Below are positions 44,829 to 53,996 of a DNA stretch of 64,000 nucleotides, one piece after another. The position numbers and the translations under genes are program-made. The notes under the pieces were generated by a model. The model had not been told where the DNA came from. It ran no database searches and worked only from the letters and a program-made list of their open reading frames with translations. The stretch is from an uncultured Prevotellaceae bacterium (lineage in GTDB: Bacteria > Bacteroidota > Bacteroidia > Bacteroidales > Bacteroidaceae). Where the stretch lies: positions 25,873 to 89,872 of the forward strand of contig CAMKTN010000006.1 in the NCBI GenBank assembly GCA_946415705.1, read 5' to 3'. Within the stretch, counting starts at the first letter, position 1. The number at the start of each line of letters is the position of its first letter.

Positions 44829-44848
44829 AAAATAAGATCCTTTTCATC

Positions 44849-45724
44849 ATGAAACGAAAGAAAAGACACCTCATATTGAGACATATGCAATGGTTGACAT
44901 CTTGCATTTCCACGACACTGGTCCTGCTGCTCCTGGGCCTTGTCGTGCTATTTGGTCTCTCTGCCAATGAACTGTCCAAATCCGTACGCGAGAACCTCAC
45001 CGTAACGCTTCTCCTCGACGATGATGTCACCACCGCTGATGCAGACACACTGGCCATGCGTTTAGACATGAAGCCGTATGTAGCGCATACCGCCGTCATC
45101 TCCGCAGAGCAAGCGCTCAAGGAAGAGAGTGAACGCATGGGCAGCGACCCCACAGAGTTCCTCGGCGGCGAGAATCCCTACACCGCCAGCATCGAGATGA
45201 ACGTGGCAGCCAGCTATGCCTGCACAGACAGCTTGCTCATGATTTCCAAAGAGCTGAAAGAGATGTGGCAGGTCACCGACGTCATCTACCAACGCGATCT
45301 TGTCGAGAACCTCAATACAACCCTCCATCAAGCCACCATCGTGCTCTCCGTGCTGGCACTACTGCTGATGATTATCTCTGTGGTACTCATCAACAACACA
45401 GTGCGACTGAGCGTATATGCCCGTCGCTTCACCATTCATACGATGCGCCTCGTGGGTGCTTCGTGGGGTTTCATACGTTGGCCGTTCATCAAACGAAGCC
45501 TCGGCATTGGACTGACAGCGGCCGTACTGGCAGACGGTCTGCTGCTGGGCGGCATCTACTGGGCATTCCAGGAGGATGAGTTTATCCCCACTATCGTCAG
45601 CAATGAGATCATCGCCATCATGGCGTGCAGTGTGTTGGTGGCTGGCCTACTACTCACCTTTGTATGCACATGGTTGAGTGTCGGCCATTTCCTGCGGATG
45701 AAGGAAAGGGAGATGTATCGGTAG
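44849..45724 (+). CDS. ftsX: cell division ABC-transporter-like permease FtsX
   Basis: 291 aa membrane protein with the FtsX layout: cytoplasmic N-terminus, first TM helix (STTLVLLLLGLVVLFGL), an extracellular domain to about residue 155, and three further TM helices, with the permease motif RLVGASWGFIRWPF. FtsX with FtsE regulates peptidoglycan hydrolases; ftsE is not in the window. Confidence 0.9.
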   Translation: MKRKKRHLILRHMQWLTSCISTTLVLLLLGLVVLFGLSANELSKSVRENLTVTLLLDDDVTTADADTLAMRLDMKPYVAHTAVISAEQALKEESERMGSDPTEFLGGENPYTASIEMNVAASYACTDSLLMISKELKEMWQVTDVIYQRDLVENLNTTLHQATIVLSVLALLLMIISVVLINNTVRLSVYARRFTIHTMRLVGASWGFIRWPFIKRSLGIGLTAAVLADGLLLGGIYWAFQEDEFIPTIVSNEIIAIMACSVLVAGLLLTFVCTWLSVGHFLRMKEREMYR

Positions 45725-45725
45725 G

Positions 45726-45762
45726 ACTCTCCCCCACCCCCTCCCTAAGCAGGGAGGGGAGT
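45726..45762. repeat. G/C-rich palindromic repeat, arm after ftsX stop
   Basis: Begins one base after the ftsX stop; inverted partner of 45837-45876 with about 33 of 40 positions matching. Confidence 0.9.
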
Positions 45763-45806
45763 ATAATCCAATAACAAACAGTCAATCACAATCATATAGT
45801 AGAAAT

Positions 45807-46118
45807 ATGGAAAAAACAAATAATCAAAAGGTATCAACTCCCCTCCCTGCAGGTAGGGAGGGGCATGGGGGTGAGTCCTTTGCTTTTGGCCGCATGAACT
45901 ACATCCTGATAGCCATCGGGATGGCGGTCGTCATCATCGGATTTATCCTCATGGCTGCGGTGGGCTCTTCAGAAGAGTCCTTCAATCCAGAGATCTTCAA
46001 TGCCCTACACATCAAGGTAGCACCTGCCGTGGCCTTCGCAGGCTTCATCTTCATCATCTACGGCATCATGTACCGATCTAAGGAAGTGAAAAATGAAGGA
46101 GTGAAAAGTGAAAAATAA
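45807..46118 (+). CDS. DUF3098 small membrane protein
   Basis: 103 aa with two TM helices (ILIAIGMAVVIIGFILMAAV; AVAFAGFIFIIYGIMYR) and the family phrase FGRMNYILIAIGMAV. DUF3098 genes usually follow ftsX in Bacteroidetes, as here. The first 10 codons (MEKTNNQKVS) and the next TPLPAGREGHGGES stretch are encoded between and by the inverted repeat arms, so the conserved protein starts near SFAFGRMNY. Confidence 0.9.
   Translation: MEKTNNQKVSTPLPAGREGHGGESFAFGRMNYILIAIGMAVVIIGFILMAAVGSSEESFNPEIFNALHIKVAPAVAFAGFIFIIYGIMYRSKEVKNEGVKSEK
45837..45876. repeat. G/C-rich palindromic repeat, arm inside DUF3098 gene
   Basis: Translated in the same frame as in gldN, truB and polA (TPL...GxGGE); 74 bp separate it from its inverted partner. 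Confidence 0.9.
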
Positions 46119-46127
46119 ATAATATCT

Positions 46128-46931
46128 ATGAATACAATTGAAGCAATATTGATGGGCCTCTTGCAAGGCCTGACGGAATACCTTCCTGTGTCCAGCAGCG
46201 GCCATCTGGCGATTGCCGGTGCGCTGTTCGGCGTTGACGGCGAGTCGAACCTGATGTTCACGATTGCCGTACATGTAGCCACCGTGCTCTCCACGCTGGT
46301 CATTCTGTGGCATGAGATTGCCTGGATCTTCAAGGGTTTGTTCCGCTGGAACGGTTCCCTCAATGCAGAGCAGCGTTATGCGCTGGCCATCGTGGTGTCA
46401 ATGATTCCCGTGGGCATCGTGGGTGTCTTCTTCAAGGACTATGTCGAAGAAATCTTCGGCGCAGGCTTGTTCGTCGTGGGCTGTTGCCTGCTCGTGACTG
46501 CCGCGCTCCTGATTTTCAGCTACTATGCCCGTCCGCGCCAGAAAGAGAACATCTCGCTGAAGGATGCCTTCATCATCGGTCTGGCACAAGCCGTGGCTGT
46601 GTTGCCGGGTGTCAGCCGTTCCGGTTCCACCATTGCCACTGGACTGTTGCTGGGCAATAAGAAGGAGTCGCTGGCACAGTTCAGCTTCCTCATGGTTATC
46701 CCCCCCATTCTGGGTGAGGCATTGCTGGATGTCATGAAGATGATGAAAGGCGGTGCTGAAGCCGTCACTGCCGGCATCGGCACATGGCCCCTCGTGGCAG
46801 GCTTCGTCGCAGCCTTCATCAGCGGCTGCCTGGCCTGCAAATGGATGATTGGCATTGTGCGCAAAGGCAAACTCATCTACTTCGGCATCTACTGCGCCAT
46901 CGTGGGGTTATTGTTGATCATCTTTGGTTAA
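46128..46931 (+). CDS. uppP: undecaprenyl-diphosphatase
   Basis: 267 aa integral membrane enzyme (BacA) that recycles the C55 carrier of cell-wall synthesis. Motifs: [18 protein letters not shown] with catalytic Glu and the [14 protein letters not shown] box. Confidence 0.96.
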   Translation: MNTIEAILMGLLQGLTEYLPVSSSGHLAIAGALFGVDGESNLMFTIAVHVATVLSTLVILWHEIAWIFKGLFRWNGSLNAEQRYALAIVVSMIPVGIVGVFFKDYVEEIFGAGLFVVGCCLLVTAALLIFSYYARPRQKENISLKDAFIIGLAQAVAVLPGVSRSGSTIATGLLLGNKKESLAQFSFLMVIPPILGEALLDVMKMMKGGAEAVTAGIGTWPLVAGFVAAFISGCLACKWMIGIVRKGKLIYFGIYCAIVGLLLIIFG

Positions 46932-46934
46932 CAG

Positions 46935-46968
46935 ACTCACCCCCGACCCCTCTCTTTCAAAGAGGGGG
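46935..46968. repeat. G/C-rich palindromic repeat, arm after uppP stop
   Basis: Begins three bases after the uppP stop; inverted partner of 47051-47088. Confidence 0.9.
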
Positions 46969-47015
46969 ACGCCTGCGGGATGGTAGCCGAAATGACGAAA
47001 TAACGAAATATCGAA

Positions 47016-47903
47016 ATGTCGAATAATACAACAACTTCAACGCGCCAGCTCACCCCCTCTTTGAAAGAGAGGGGGCAGGGGGGTGAGTCTTGGATTGACC
47101 CCGGCCGCATCCTTTACATTGACAAGCCTTATCGCTGGACGTCGTTCGACGTGGTGAATAAGGTGCGTTGGCTGCTGTGCAAGCGTCTCGGCACCAAGAA
47201 GCTGAAAGTGGGGCATGCCGGCACGCTGGATCCGCTGGCAACAGGCGTGATGGTTGTCTGCACGGGGCGCGCCACCAAACGCATCGATGAGCTGCAGGCA
47301 CACACCAAGGAATATGTCGCCACCATCCGCCTGGGCGCTACCACCCCCAGCTTCGACCTGGAGCACGAGATTGATGCCTACTACCCCACCGAGCATATCA
47401 CCCGCGAACAGGTGGAAACAACGCTGAAGCAGTTTCTGGGACGTATTGAGCAAATACCGCCCTCCTACTCTGCCGTGAAAGTCGAAGGCAAGCGCGCCTA
47501 CGACCTCGCCCGCAAGGACAAAGACGTGGAGCTGAAGCCTAAAGTGCTGGTGATTGACGAGATTGAGTTAGTGGACTGTCATTTGGCTTGCGAAGGCCAA
47601 ATGGCCATCGCAAGCCAAATGACCATTCCACGCACGGGGATGAGGAATAAGGCTTTTCTCACATCTCCAGACACGCCTCAGGACACGAACGAGTTCCCCT
47701 TTATCACCATCCGCGTGGTCTGCTCGAAAGGCACTTACATCCGTGCCCTGGCCCGCGACATCGGCGTGGCACTGGGTAGTGGTGCCCATCTGACAGCCCT
47801 GCGTCGCACACGAGTCGGTGATGTCCGTGTGGAGGACTGCATGAATATGGAAACCTTCCCCGAGTGGCTGGAACAACAAGCAATCTCCCCATTAACCCCA
47901 TAA
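47016..47903 (+). CDS. truB: tRNA pseudouridine(55) synthase
   Basis: Isomerises U55 in the T loop of tRNAs. The catalytic motif is [14 protein letters not shown], preceded by [31 protein letters not shown] is near the C-terminus. The N-terminus has 11 extra codons plus a repeat-derived [14 protein letters not shown] before the conserved start. A second insert (about residues 188-215) includes [15 protein letters not shown] from a palindrome at 47579-47624. The protein keeps all conserved blocks, so it is likely active. Confidence 0.95.
   Translation: MSNNTTTSTRQLTPSLKERGQGGESWIDPGRILYIDKPYRWTSFDVVNKVRWLLCKRLGTKKLKVGHAGTLDPLATGVMVVCTGRATKRIDELQAHTKEYVATIRLGATTPSFDLEHEIDAYYPTEHITREQVETTLKQFLGRIEQIPPSYSAVKVEGKRAYDLARKDKDVELKPKVLVIDEIELVDCHLACEGQMAIASQMTIPRTGMRNKAFLTSPDTPQDTNEFPFITIRVVCSKGTYIRALARDIGVALGSGAHLTALRRTRVGDVRVEDCMNMETFPEWLEQQAISPLTP
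47051..47088. repeat. G/C-rich palindromic repeat, arm inside truB
   Basis: Encodes [13 protein letters not shown] in truB; 82 bp from its inverted partner, with the truB start codon between. Confidence 0.9.
47579..47624. repeat. 16 bp perfect palindrome inside truB
   Basis: GTCATTTGGCTTGCGA and its reverse complement, separated by 14 nt that contain GGCCAAATGGCC, itself near-palindromic; translated in frame. Confidence 0.92.
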
Positions 47904-47925
47904 GACCTATAAGACCCATAACAAT

Positions 47926-48990
47926 ATGAAACTCTCCCAGTTTAAGTTCAAGCTCGACACAGACCGTATCGCACAGGAGCCCGTCACCTTCCGTGATGAA
48001 TGCCGCCTGATGGTACTGCACACCAAGAGTGGTGTGATCGAGCATCGCGACCATTTCTATGACATCATCGATTATTTCGACGATAAAGATGTCTTCGTCT
48101 TCAACGATACCAAGGTGTTCCCCGCACGTCTGGAGGGTAACAAGGAAAAGACGGGCGCTAAGATCGAAGTATTCCTCCTCCGCGAGCTCAATGAGGATCT
48201 CCGCTTGTGGGACGTACTCGTAGAGCCCGCCCGCAAGATACGTATTGGCAACAAGCTCTATTTCGGTGAAGACGAGAGTATGGTGGCTGAAGTCATCGAC
48301 AACACCACCAGCCGCGGCCGCACATTGCGTTTCCTCTACGATGGTCCCCACGAGGAGTTCAAGGAAGCCCTTTATGCCCTCGGCGAAGCTCCCCTGCCCC
48401 GACAGATGATTACCCGCCCGGCACGCCCCGAGGACATCGAGGACTTCCAGTGTGTCTTTGCCAAGAACGAAGGTGCTGTGACAGCCCCCGTCTCCGGCTT
48501 GCATTTCTCCAAGAACCTGCTCAAACGCATGGAGATCAAGGGCATCGACATGGCCTTTATCACCTTGCACTGTGGACTGGGCAACTTCCGTGAGATTGAT
48601 GTGGAGGATCTCTCCAAGCATAAGATGGAGAGTGAGGAGATGCACGTGAGTGCAGAAGCCTGCCGCATCGTCAATAACGCCAAGGATACCGGGCGTAAGA
48701 TCTGCGCCGTAGGCACCACCGTGCAGCGCGCATTGGAAACCGCAGTAGGTGCTGACCTGCGTCTGAAGGAATTCGATGGTTGGACCAATAAGTTCATCTT
48801 CCCGCCTTACAACTTCAGCATCGCTACAGCCATGGTGGCTAACTTCTATATGCCCTACTCCACCCTGCTGATGATTGCCTGTGCCTTTGGCGACTACGAC
48901 CTGGTCATGAAAGCCTACAAGGAAGCCGTCCGCGACCATCGCTATCGCTTCGGCACCTACGGCGATGCCATGCTCATCCTCAACGATTGA
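47926..48990 (+). CDS. queA: tRNA preQ1(34) S-adenosylmethionine ribosyltransferase-isomerase
   Basis: Builds epoxyqueuosine on tRNA from SAM. The 354 aa protein opens [19 protein letters not shown] and has [29 protein letters not shown] and the C-terminal [19 protein letters not shown] block. It is the standard length. Confidence 0.96.
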   Translation: MKLSQFKFKLDTDRIAQEPVTFRDECRLMVLHTKSGVIEHRDHFYDIIDYFDDKDVFVFNDTKVFPARLEGNKEKTGAKIEVFLLRELNEDLRLWDVLVEPARKIRIGNKLYFGEDESMVAEVIDNTTSRGRTLRFLYDGPHEEFKEALYALGEAPLPRQMITRPARPEDIEDFQCVFAKNEGAVTAPVSGLHFSKNLLKRMEIKGIDMAFITLHCGLGNFREIDVEDLSKHKMESEEMHVSAEACRIVNNAKDTGRKICAVGTTVQRALETAVGADLRLKEFDGWTNKFIFPPYNFSIATAMVANFYMPYSTLLMIACAFGDYDLVMKAYKEAVRDHRYRFGTYGDAMLILND

Positions 48991-49034
48991 TTCATCAATC
49001 ATCACTCATCAATCATCATTCATCAATCATCAAT
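48991..49034. repeat. ATCATCAATC-type repeat between queA and folK
   Basis: Tandem TCATCAATCATCACTCATCA units fill the gap. Confidence 0.85.
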
Positions 49035-49445
49035 ATGATCGATGTTTACTTGGGCTTAGGCAGTAATCTCGGCGACCGCCACACGTTGCTTCTCTCAGCC
49101 ATTGAGCTTTTGGTGCAGCGTGTAGGACGTCTTGTACGTTGTTCCTCGTTTATCGAGACCGAGCCTTGGGGCTTCGCCTCTGAGCACCCCTTCCTCAATG
49201 CGGTGGCCTTGTTTCGCACGACCCTCTCACCCCGTGAGCTACTGGTCGTCACACAAGCCATTGAGCGCGAGCTGGGCCGCAAAGAGAAAAGCATTTCCCA
49301 CTATACCGACCGTCCCATCGACATCGACATCCTCCTCTATGGCGACGAGCACATCGATGAGCCGGATCTCAAGATACCTCACCCCCTCATGGGCGAGCGC
49401 GACTTCGTGATGCGTCCCCTTCATGAAATACAGAATCATTCATAA
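49035..49445 (+). CDS. folK: 6-hydroxymethyl-7,8-dihydropterin pyrophosphokinase
   Basis: HPPK of the folate pathway, 136 aa. YLGLGSNLGDRHTLL, the FIETEPWG loop, ERELGRKEKSISHYTDRPID and DIDILLYGDE are visible. The start is set at MIDVYLGLGSN because the preceding codons are repeat DNA. Confidence 0.95.
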   Translation: MIDVYLGLGSNLGDRHTLLLSAIELLVQRVGRLVRCSSFIETEPWGFASEHPFLNAVALFRTTLSPRELLVVTQAIERELGRKEKSISHYTDRPIDIDILLYGDEHIDEPDLKIPHPLMGERDFVMRPLHEIQNHS

Positions 49446-49459
49446 AACATACCATTTGC

Positions 49460-52291
49460 ATGACACTAAAGAAAATCATTCTTTCGCTGACACTGCTTGT
49501 CACAACGATCGCAGCGTTTGCACAACAGGAGATGACACCGTTCTTGCAGCCACTGCCTGTTGATCCAAAGGTCCGTATCGGTCACCTCGACAATGGACTC
49601 ACTTATTACATCCGTCACAACGAAGAGCCTAAAGACCAAGCCTTCTTCTACATCGCACAGAAGGTGGGCTCTATCCAGGAAGAAGAGAGCCAACGCGGCC
49701 TCGCACACTTCCTGGAGCACATGTGCTTCAACGGCACCACCCATTTCCCCGACAGCTCCATCGTGAACTATCTGGAGAGCATCGGTGTGAAGTTCGGCGC
49801 ACAGCTCAACGCCTACACCAGCGTGGAGGAAACGGTCTATAATATAGATAATGTACCCGCACGCGAGGGCGCCATCGATTCCTGCCTGCTCATCCTGCAC
49901 GACTGGAGCAACAGCCTGACGCTGGATGGCAAGGAGATTGACAAAGAGCGTGGCGTGATTCATCAGGAATGGCGCATGCGCAACACTGGCACGACACGCA
50001 TCCTCGTGCGTCACCTCGAGAAGCTGATGTCCGACAGCCGCTATGGCCGCCGCTTCCCCATCGGCCTGATGGAGGTCGTCGATAACTTCCCCCATGACAC
50101 CCTGCGCGCTTACTACCACAAGTGGTACCGTCCCGACCTGCAGGGCATCATCGTCGTCGGCGACGTGGATGTCGATGCCATCGAGGGTAAGATTCAAAAG
50201 CTCTTCAGCCCCATCACCGTGCAACAGCCCGTGGCACAGCGCGAGTACTATAGCGTGCCCGACAACAATGAGGCCATCGTCGTCAGCGACAAAGACCCTG
50301 AGGTGACCTCGCAGATGGTACAGATCTCCCTCAAGCACGAAGTCATCCCTGACAGCCTCCGCAATACGCTTGCCGCGTATATGGAGGAAGTCAGTAAGAG
50401 CATCGCATGTTATGTCCTCAGCCAGCGTCTTCACGAACTCTCTCTGAAGCCCGAATGCCCGTTCAAGGGTGCTGGCATCAGCGACGGCGACTTCCTGTTG
50501 TCCAGCAAGGTCACGGGGGCTTTCAACGTGAGCGTATATCCTAAGGAAGGTCGCGTGGAAGAGGCCGTACAAGCCGTCATGGCAGAGCTCTACCGTGCCG
50601 ACCAGTTTGGTTTCACCAAGGGTGAGATTGACCGCGCCGTCCTCAACACCCTCAGCGGCATGGAGCAGCAGTACAACAACCGCGACAAGCAGAAGTCCAT
50701 CGCCTATGCACGTGAGTACTACCGTTCCTTCCTCGACAATGAGCCCATCCCCGGCATCGAGGTGGAGTACCAGCTCATGAAGCAGGTACTGCCTCAGATT
50801 CCTGCCGAAGCATATCACATGAAACTCCAGGAGCTCGTCAGCCGCAGCGACACCAACCTCGTCGTGCTCGCCATCAATCCCGAGAAGGAAGGCCTCACCA
50901 TCCCCACCGAGCAGCAGCTTCTCGATGCCATCCACGCTGCTCAGCAGCAGGAACTCACCGCATGGATCGATAACGTGAAGACCGGTCCGCTGGTGGCCGC
51001 CCTGCCCAAGCCGGGTAAGGTCAAGAAGGAAGTGGCAGGCCCCTTCGATTCCAAGATCATCACCCTTAGCAATGGCGTGAAAGTAGTGATGAAGAGCACC
51101 GACTACAAGGATGATGAGATCCGCATGCTCGCATGGAGCGAGGGCGGTATGGGTCGTTACGCCGACAGCGAACGCATCAACCTCGATGCCTTCGACGATG
51201 TGATGGGTCACTCCAAGATGGGCGGCTTCACCATGACGGAGCTGCAGAAGGCGCTCGCCGGCAAGAACGTCAGGAGCTCCGCCAACGTGGGTGGCCGCGA
51301 AGAAAGCTTCTCCGGTTTCTCCTCCAAGAAAGACATACAGACGCTCTTCGAGCTCATCTATATGACCTTCCAGCCTCGTGAGAAGGACCAGGATGCCGTA
51401 GATTCCTACCTCTCCAGCCTCCGCGAGAGCCTCCGCAACAAGAGCCTCAACCCCATGGCCAGCTTGGGCGACAGCGTACAGGCTACACTCTATGGCCACC
51501 ATCCCCGTATCACCCCGATGACGGAGGCCGAAGTCGATCTCATCAACTACGACCGCATTATGGAGATGTGGCAAGACCGCTTCGCCGATGCCAGCGACTT
51601 CACCTTCCTCTTCATCGGTAATATCGACGAGGCACAGATCCTTGACCTTGCCACCAAGTACCTGGCCACGCTGCCTACCGTCAAGCGCAACGACAAAGCC
51701 GTAGATACGGGTGTACGCTTTGTGAAAGGTGATGTCCTCAACCGTTACACCAAAAAGATGGAGACCCCACAGAGCTTCGTCATCAGTGCCTGGACCGGCC
51801 CCATTGAGCTGACGGTGAAGAACGACGCTGTCATGGAGATTCTCGGCACTTGCGTGGCAGAGGTCTATCTCAAGAAGATTCGTGAGGAGCTGGGTGCCGC
51901 CTACAGCACCAGTGCAAATGGCAACATCACACGCGGTGCCGATGACAAGACCTACTACGTCTTAGAAGCCGGTTTCCCCGTAAAGCCTGAGATGACCGAC
52001 ACCTGTCTGCAGATTGTGCAGGCCGTCGTAGAAGACATCGCCGCCAACGGAGCCAGCGAGGAGAGCATCAACAAAGCCAAGGAGTATATGCTCAAGACCT
52101 TCGCCCAGAACCAGCGTGAGAACGGCTATTGGATGGGCCGCATCCATGAAATCCTGCGCCACAACTACGATCCCTCCAAGGACTATGAGGCTGTCATCAC
52201 CGCCATCACCGCTGCCGATATTCAACAGATGGCTCAGGCCATCCTCAAGAACGGCAACCGTATACGGGTCGTCATGGATCCCGAACAATAA
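49460..52291 (+). CDS. M16-family zinc metallopeptidase (two-domain, secreted)
   Basis: 943 aa with signal peptide (LTLLVTTIAAFAQ). The first M16 half has the inverted zinc motif GLAHFLEHMCF with the third ligand Glu in SVEETVYNI; the second half lacks the motif, as is usual. Likely periplasmic or outer-membrane-associated. It is followed by a strong terminator. Confidence 0.94.
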   Translation: MTLKKIILSLTLLVTTIAAFAQQEMTPFLQPLPVDPKVRIGHLDNGLTYYIRHNEEPKDQAFFYIAQKVGSIQEEESQRGLAHFLEHMCFNGTTHFPDSSIVNYLESIGVKFGAQLNAYTSVEETVYNIDNVPAREGAIDSCLLILHDWSNSLTLDGKEIDKERGVIHQEWRMRNTGTTRILVRHLEKLMSDSRYGRRFPIGLMEVVDNFPHDTLRAYYHKWYRPDLQGIIVVGDVDVDAIEGKIQKLFSPITVQQPVAQREYYSVPDNNEAIVVSDKDPEVTSQMVQISLKHEVIPDSLRNTLAAYMEEVSKSIACYVLSQRLHELSLKPECPFKGAGISDGDFLLSSKVTGAFNVSVYPKEGRVEEAVQAVMAELYRADQFGFTKGEIDRAVLNTLSGMEQQYNNRDKQKSIAYAREYYRSFLDNEPIPGIEVEYQLMKQVLPQIPAEAYHMKLQELVSRSDTNLVVLAINPEKEGLTIPTEQQLLDAIHAAQQQELTAWIDNVKTGPLVAALPKPGKVKKEVAGPFDSKIITLSNGVKVVMKSTDYKDDEIRMLAWSEGGMGRYADSERINLDAFDDVMGHSKMGGFTMTELQKALAGKNVRSSANVGGREESFSGFSSKKDIQTLFELIYMTFQPREKDQDAVDSYLSSLRESLRNKSLNPMASLGDSVQATLYGHHPRITPMTEAEVDLINYDRIMEMWQDRFADASDFTFLFIGNIDEAQILDLATKYLATLPTVKRNDKAVDTGVRFVKGDVLNRYTKKMETPQSFVISAWTGPIELTVKNDAVMEILGTCVAEVYLKKIREELGAAYSTSANGNITRGADDKTYYVLEAGFPVKPEMTDTCLQIVQAVVEDIAANGASEESINKAKEYMLKTFAQNQRENGYWMGRIHEILRHNYDPSKDYEAVITAITAADIQQMAQAILKNGNRIRVVMDPEQ

Positions 52292-52304
52292 GTAAAAGAA
52301 AAAA

Positions 52305-52338
52305 GGAAACGCCCGACAGCTTGCCGGGCGTTTCTTTT
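52305..52338. terminator. strong bidirectional terminator
   Basis: 10 bp perfect stem GAAACGCCCG/CGGGCGTTTC, followed on plus by TTTTACTT and preceded on minus by A-rich sequence; lies between convergent genes. Confidence 0.9.
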
Positions 52339-53950
52339 ACTTATTGATGCGAAGGACTGGGGCGATGGTGTTGCAGGGCTGCGGGAGCTGCACCTCAAGG
52401 CCCTCGGCCGTCTGACGCGCCTTCAGCTTGCCATGTCCCAGCAGATAGACGCTGGTGATGCTGCGCTTGAAGTCCTTATTTCCCTTAGCCAGCGACTTCA
52501 CCACGAGGTGGCCATCCTCGGGCCAACCCATCGGAGTGACATAAAGGTATTTATTCGTTTGGTTGAAACGGATGTCGCGGCTGTCCATGCCGTTATACTG
52601 TCCGTCATTGAAACCTTGCGCGTTCATCTTGATGGTTTTCTCGGCGACAGGACCTTCACCAAAGCGCACCCAAGGACGTGTGCCGAAGATGCTTTCACCG
52701 TTCTGCGTCATCCATGCCTCCAGCTCATCGAGGAAGGCTGCAGCCTTTTCGTCGTAGGTGCCATCGGCGCGCAGGGGGATGTTCAGCAGCAAGTTACCAT
52801 TCTTGGACACGATATCCACGAGCTGCTTCACCATGTTCGAAGCGGTCTTGTAGCCACGACGGTAGATGCCGGTGTCGTAGTGCCAGCCGCCGATGCAGTT
52901 GCATGTCTGCCACGGCTCGCTGATGATTTCATCGGGAGCGCCACGCTCGACATCCCACGTGAGTGCCTTGCGCTGCTCATCGTTCAAGATCTTGCCAAAG
53001 ACCACACCTCGCGGATTCTTGTTATACATGTGAGCCGTAATCTTCAAACCCGCATCGCTGATGGGATAGAAGGGCAGCACTGTGACATCGAAGTAGATGA
53101 GGTCGGGCTGATAGCGGTTGATGGCATCGAGGGTGCGATCGTAGAAGTTGGTGACGAAATCCTGACTGGGCAAGCATGCGCCATGGCTCCAGTCCCATTG
53201 TCCGTGAATAGCTCCATTGTCCCATGAGCCCTTGCTCATCGGGTGGTTCTGCTGGTAGAGCATCTGCGGATCCAGACCTTCCCACCATTTGCCTTTGCCA
53301 TCCTCCTTCGTGAGGTTGCCATCGTACCAGACACCAGCCTTGTCGCCTTCGAGGTCATAGCGCTGCGAGGGCTCAAACCACGTCCAGGCATGGTCGGCGT
53401 GGAAAGAGATACCCAATGGCAGCCCCGCCTTCTTGGCGGCCTTGGCCCACTCATCGAGGATATCGCGCTTAGGACCAATGTTCATGGAGTTCCAAGGTTG
53501 ATACTTAGAGTCCCAGAGGTCGTAGTTGTCATGGTGGTTACCCAGTACAAAGAAATACTGTGCACCACAACGCTTATAACGCTCCACCAATGCTTCCGGA
53601 TCCCAGTGCTCGGCCTTGAAAAGCGGGAGGATGTCCTTGTAGCCGACTTCTGAGGGATGGCCATAGTGCTCACGGTGGAAGGTGCTCTTCCAGTTCCCCT
53701 CCATATACAATTCACGCGCCATCCAGTCGCCGCTGCCCTCCACACACTGAGCACCCCAATGTGCCCAGATGCCGAACTTGGCATTACGGAACCATTCGGG
53801 CGTCTCATGCGTCTCCAGGGATTGCCACGTAGGTTCATATTGCCCTGTCAGCATGGCTTCATGCTCCTCGCTGACGGGTACCCGATACGTCTCTTGTGCC
53901 ATGGCACTCATGCCTGCCATGCAAAGGATAGAAAGGAAGAACTTTTTCAT
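52337..53950 (-). CDS. alpha-L-fucosidase (GH29)
   Basis: 537 aa secreted glycosidase, signal peptide MKKFFLSILCMAGMSAMAQ. GH29 features: WFRNAKFGIWAHWGAQC, YFFVLGNHHDNYDLWDS, YQPDLIYFDVTVLPF with the probable nucleophile Asp, and VSKNGNLLLNIPLRADG. Removes fucose from host or mucin-type glycans by inference. Start MKKFF is preferred to one four codons upstream. Confidence 0.92.
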   Translation of the reverse strand: MKKFFLSILCMAGMSAMAQETYRVPVSEEHEAMLTGQYEPTWQSLETHETPEWFRNAKFGIWAHWGAQCVEGSGDWMARELYMEGNWKSTFHREHYGHPSEVGYKDILPLFKAEHWDPEALVERYKRCGAQYFFVLGNHHDNYDLWDSKYQPWNSMNIGPKRDILDEWAKAAKKAGLPLGISFHADHAWTWFEPSQRYDLEGDKAGVWYDGNLTKEDGKGKWWEGLDPQMLYQQNHPMSKGSWDNGAIHGQWDWSHGACLPSQDFVTNFYDRTLDAINRYQPDLIYFDVTVLPFYPISDAGLKITAHMYNKNPRGVVFGKILNDEQRKALTWDVERGAPDEIISEPWQTCNCIGGWHYDTGIYRRGYKTASNMVKQLVDIVSKNGNLLLNIPLRADGTYDEKAAAFLDELEAWMTQNGESIFGTRPWVRFGEGPVAEKTIKMNAQGFNDGQYNGMDSRDIRFNQTNKYLYVTPMGWPEDGHLVVKSLAKGNKDFKRSITSVYLLGHGKLKARQTAEGLEVQLPQPCNTIAPVLRINK

Positions 53951-53954
53951 AACA

Positions 53955-53996
53955 CCTATCAATTTTCAATTTTCAATTCTCAATTTTCAATTCCCC
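53955..53996. repeat. A/T-rich repeat between sufB and the fucosidase gene
   Basis: ATCAATTTTCAATTTTCAAT units fill the gap. Confidence 0.88.
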
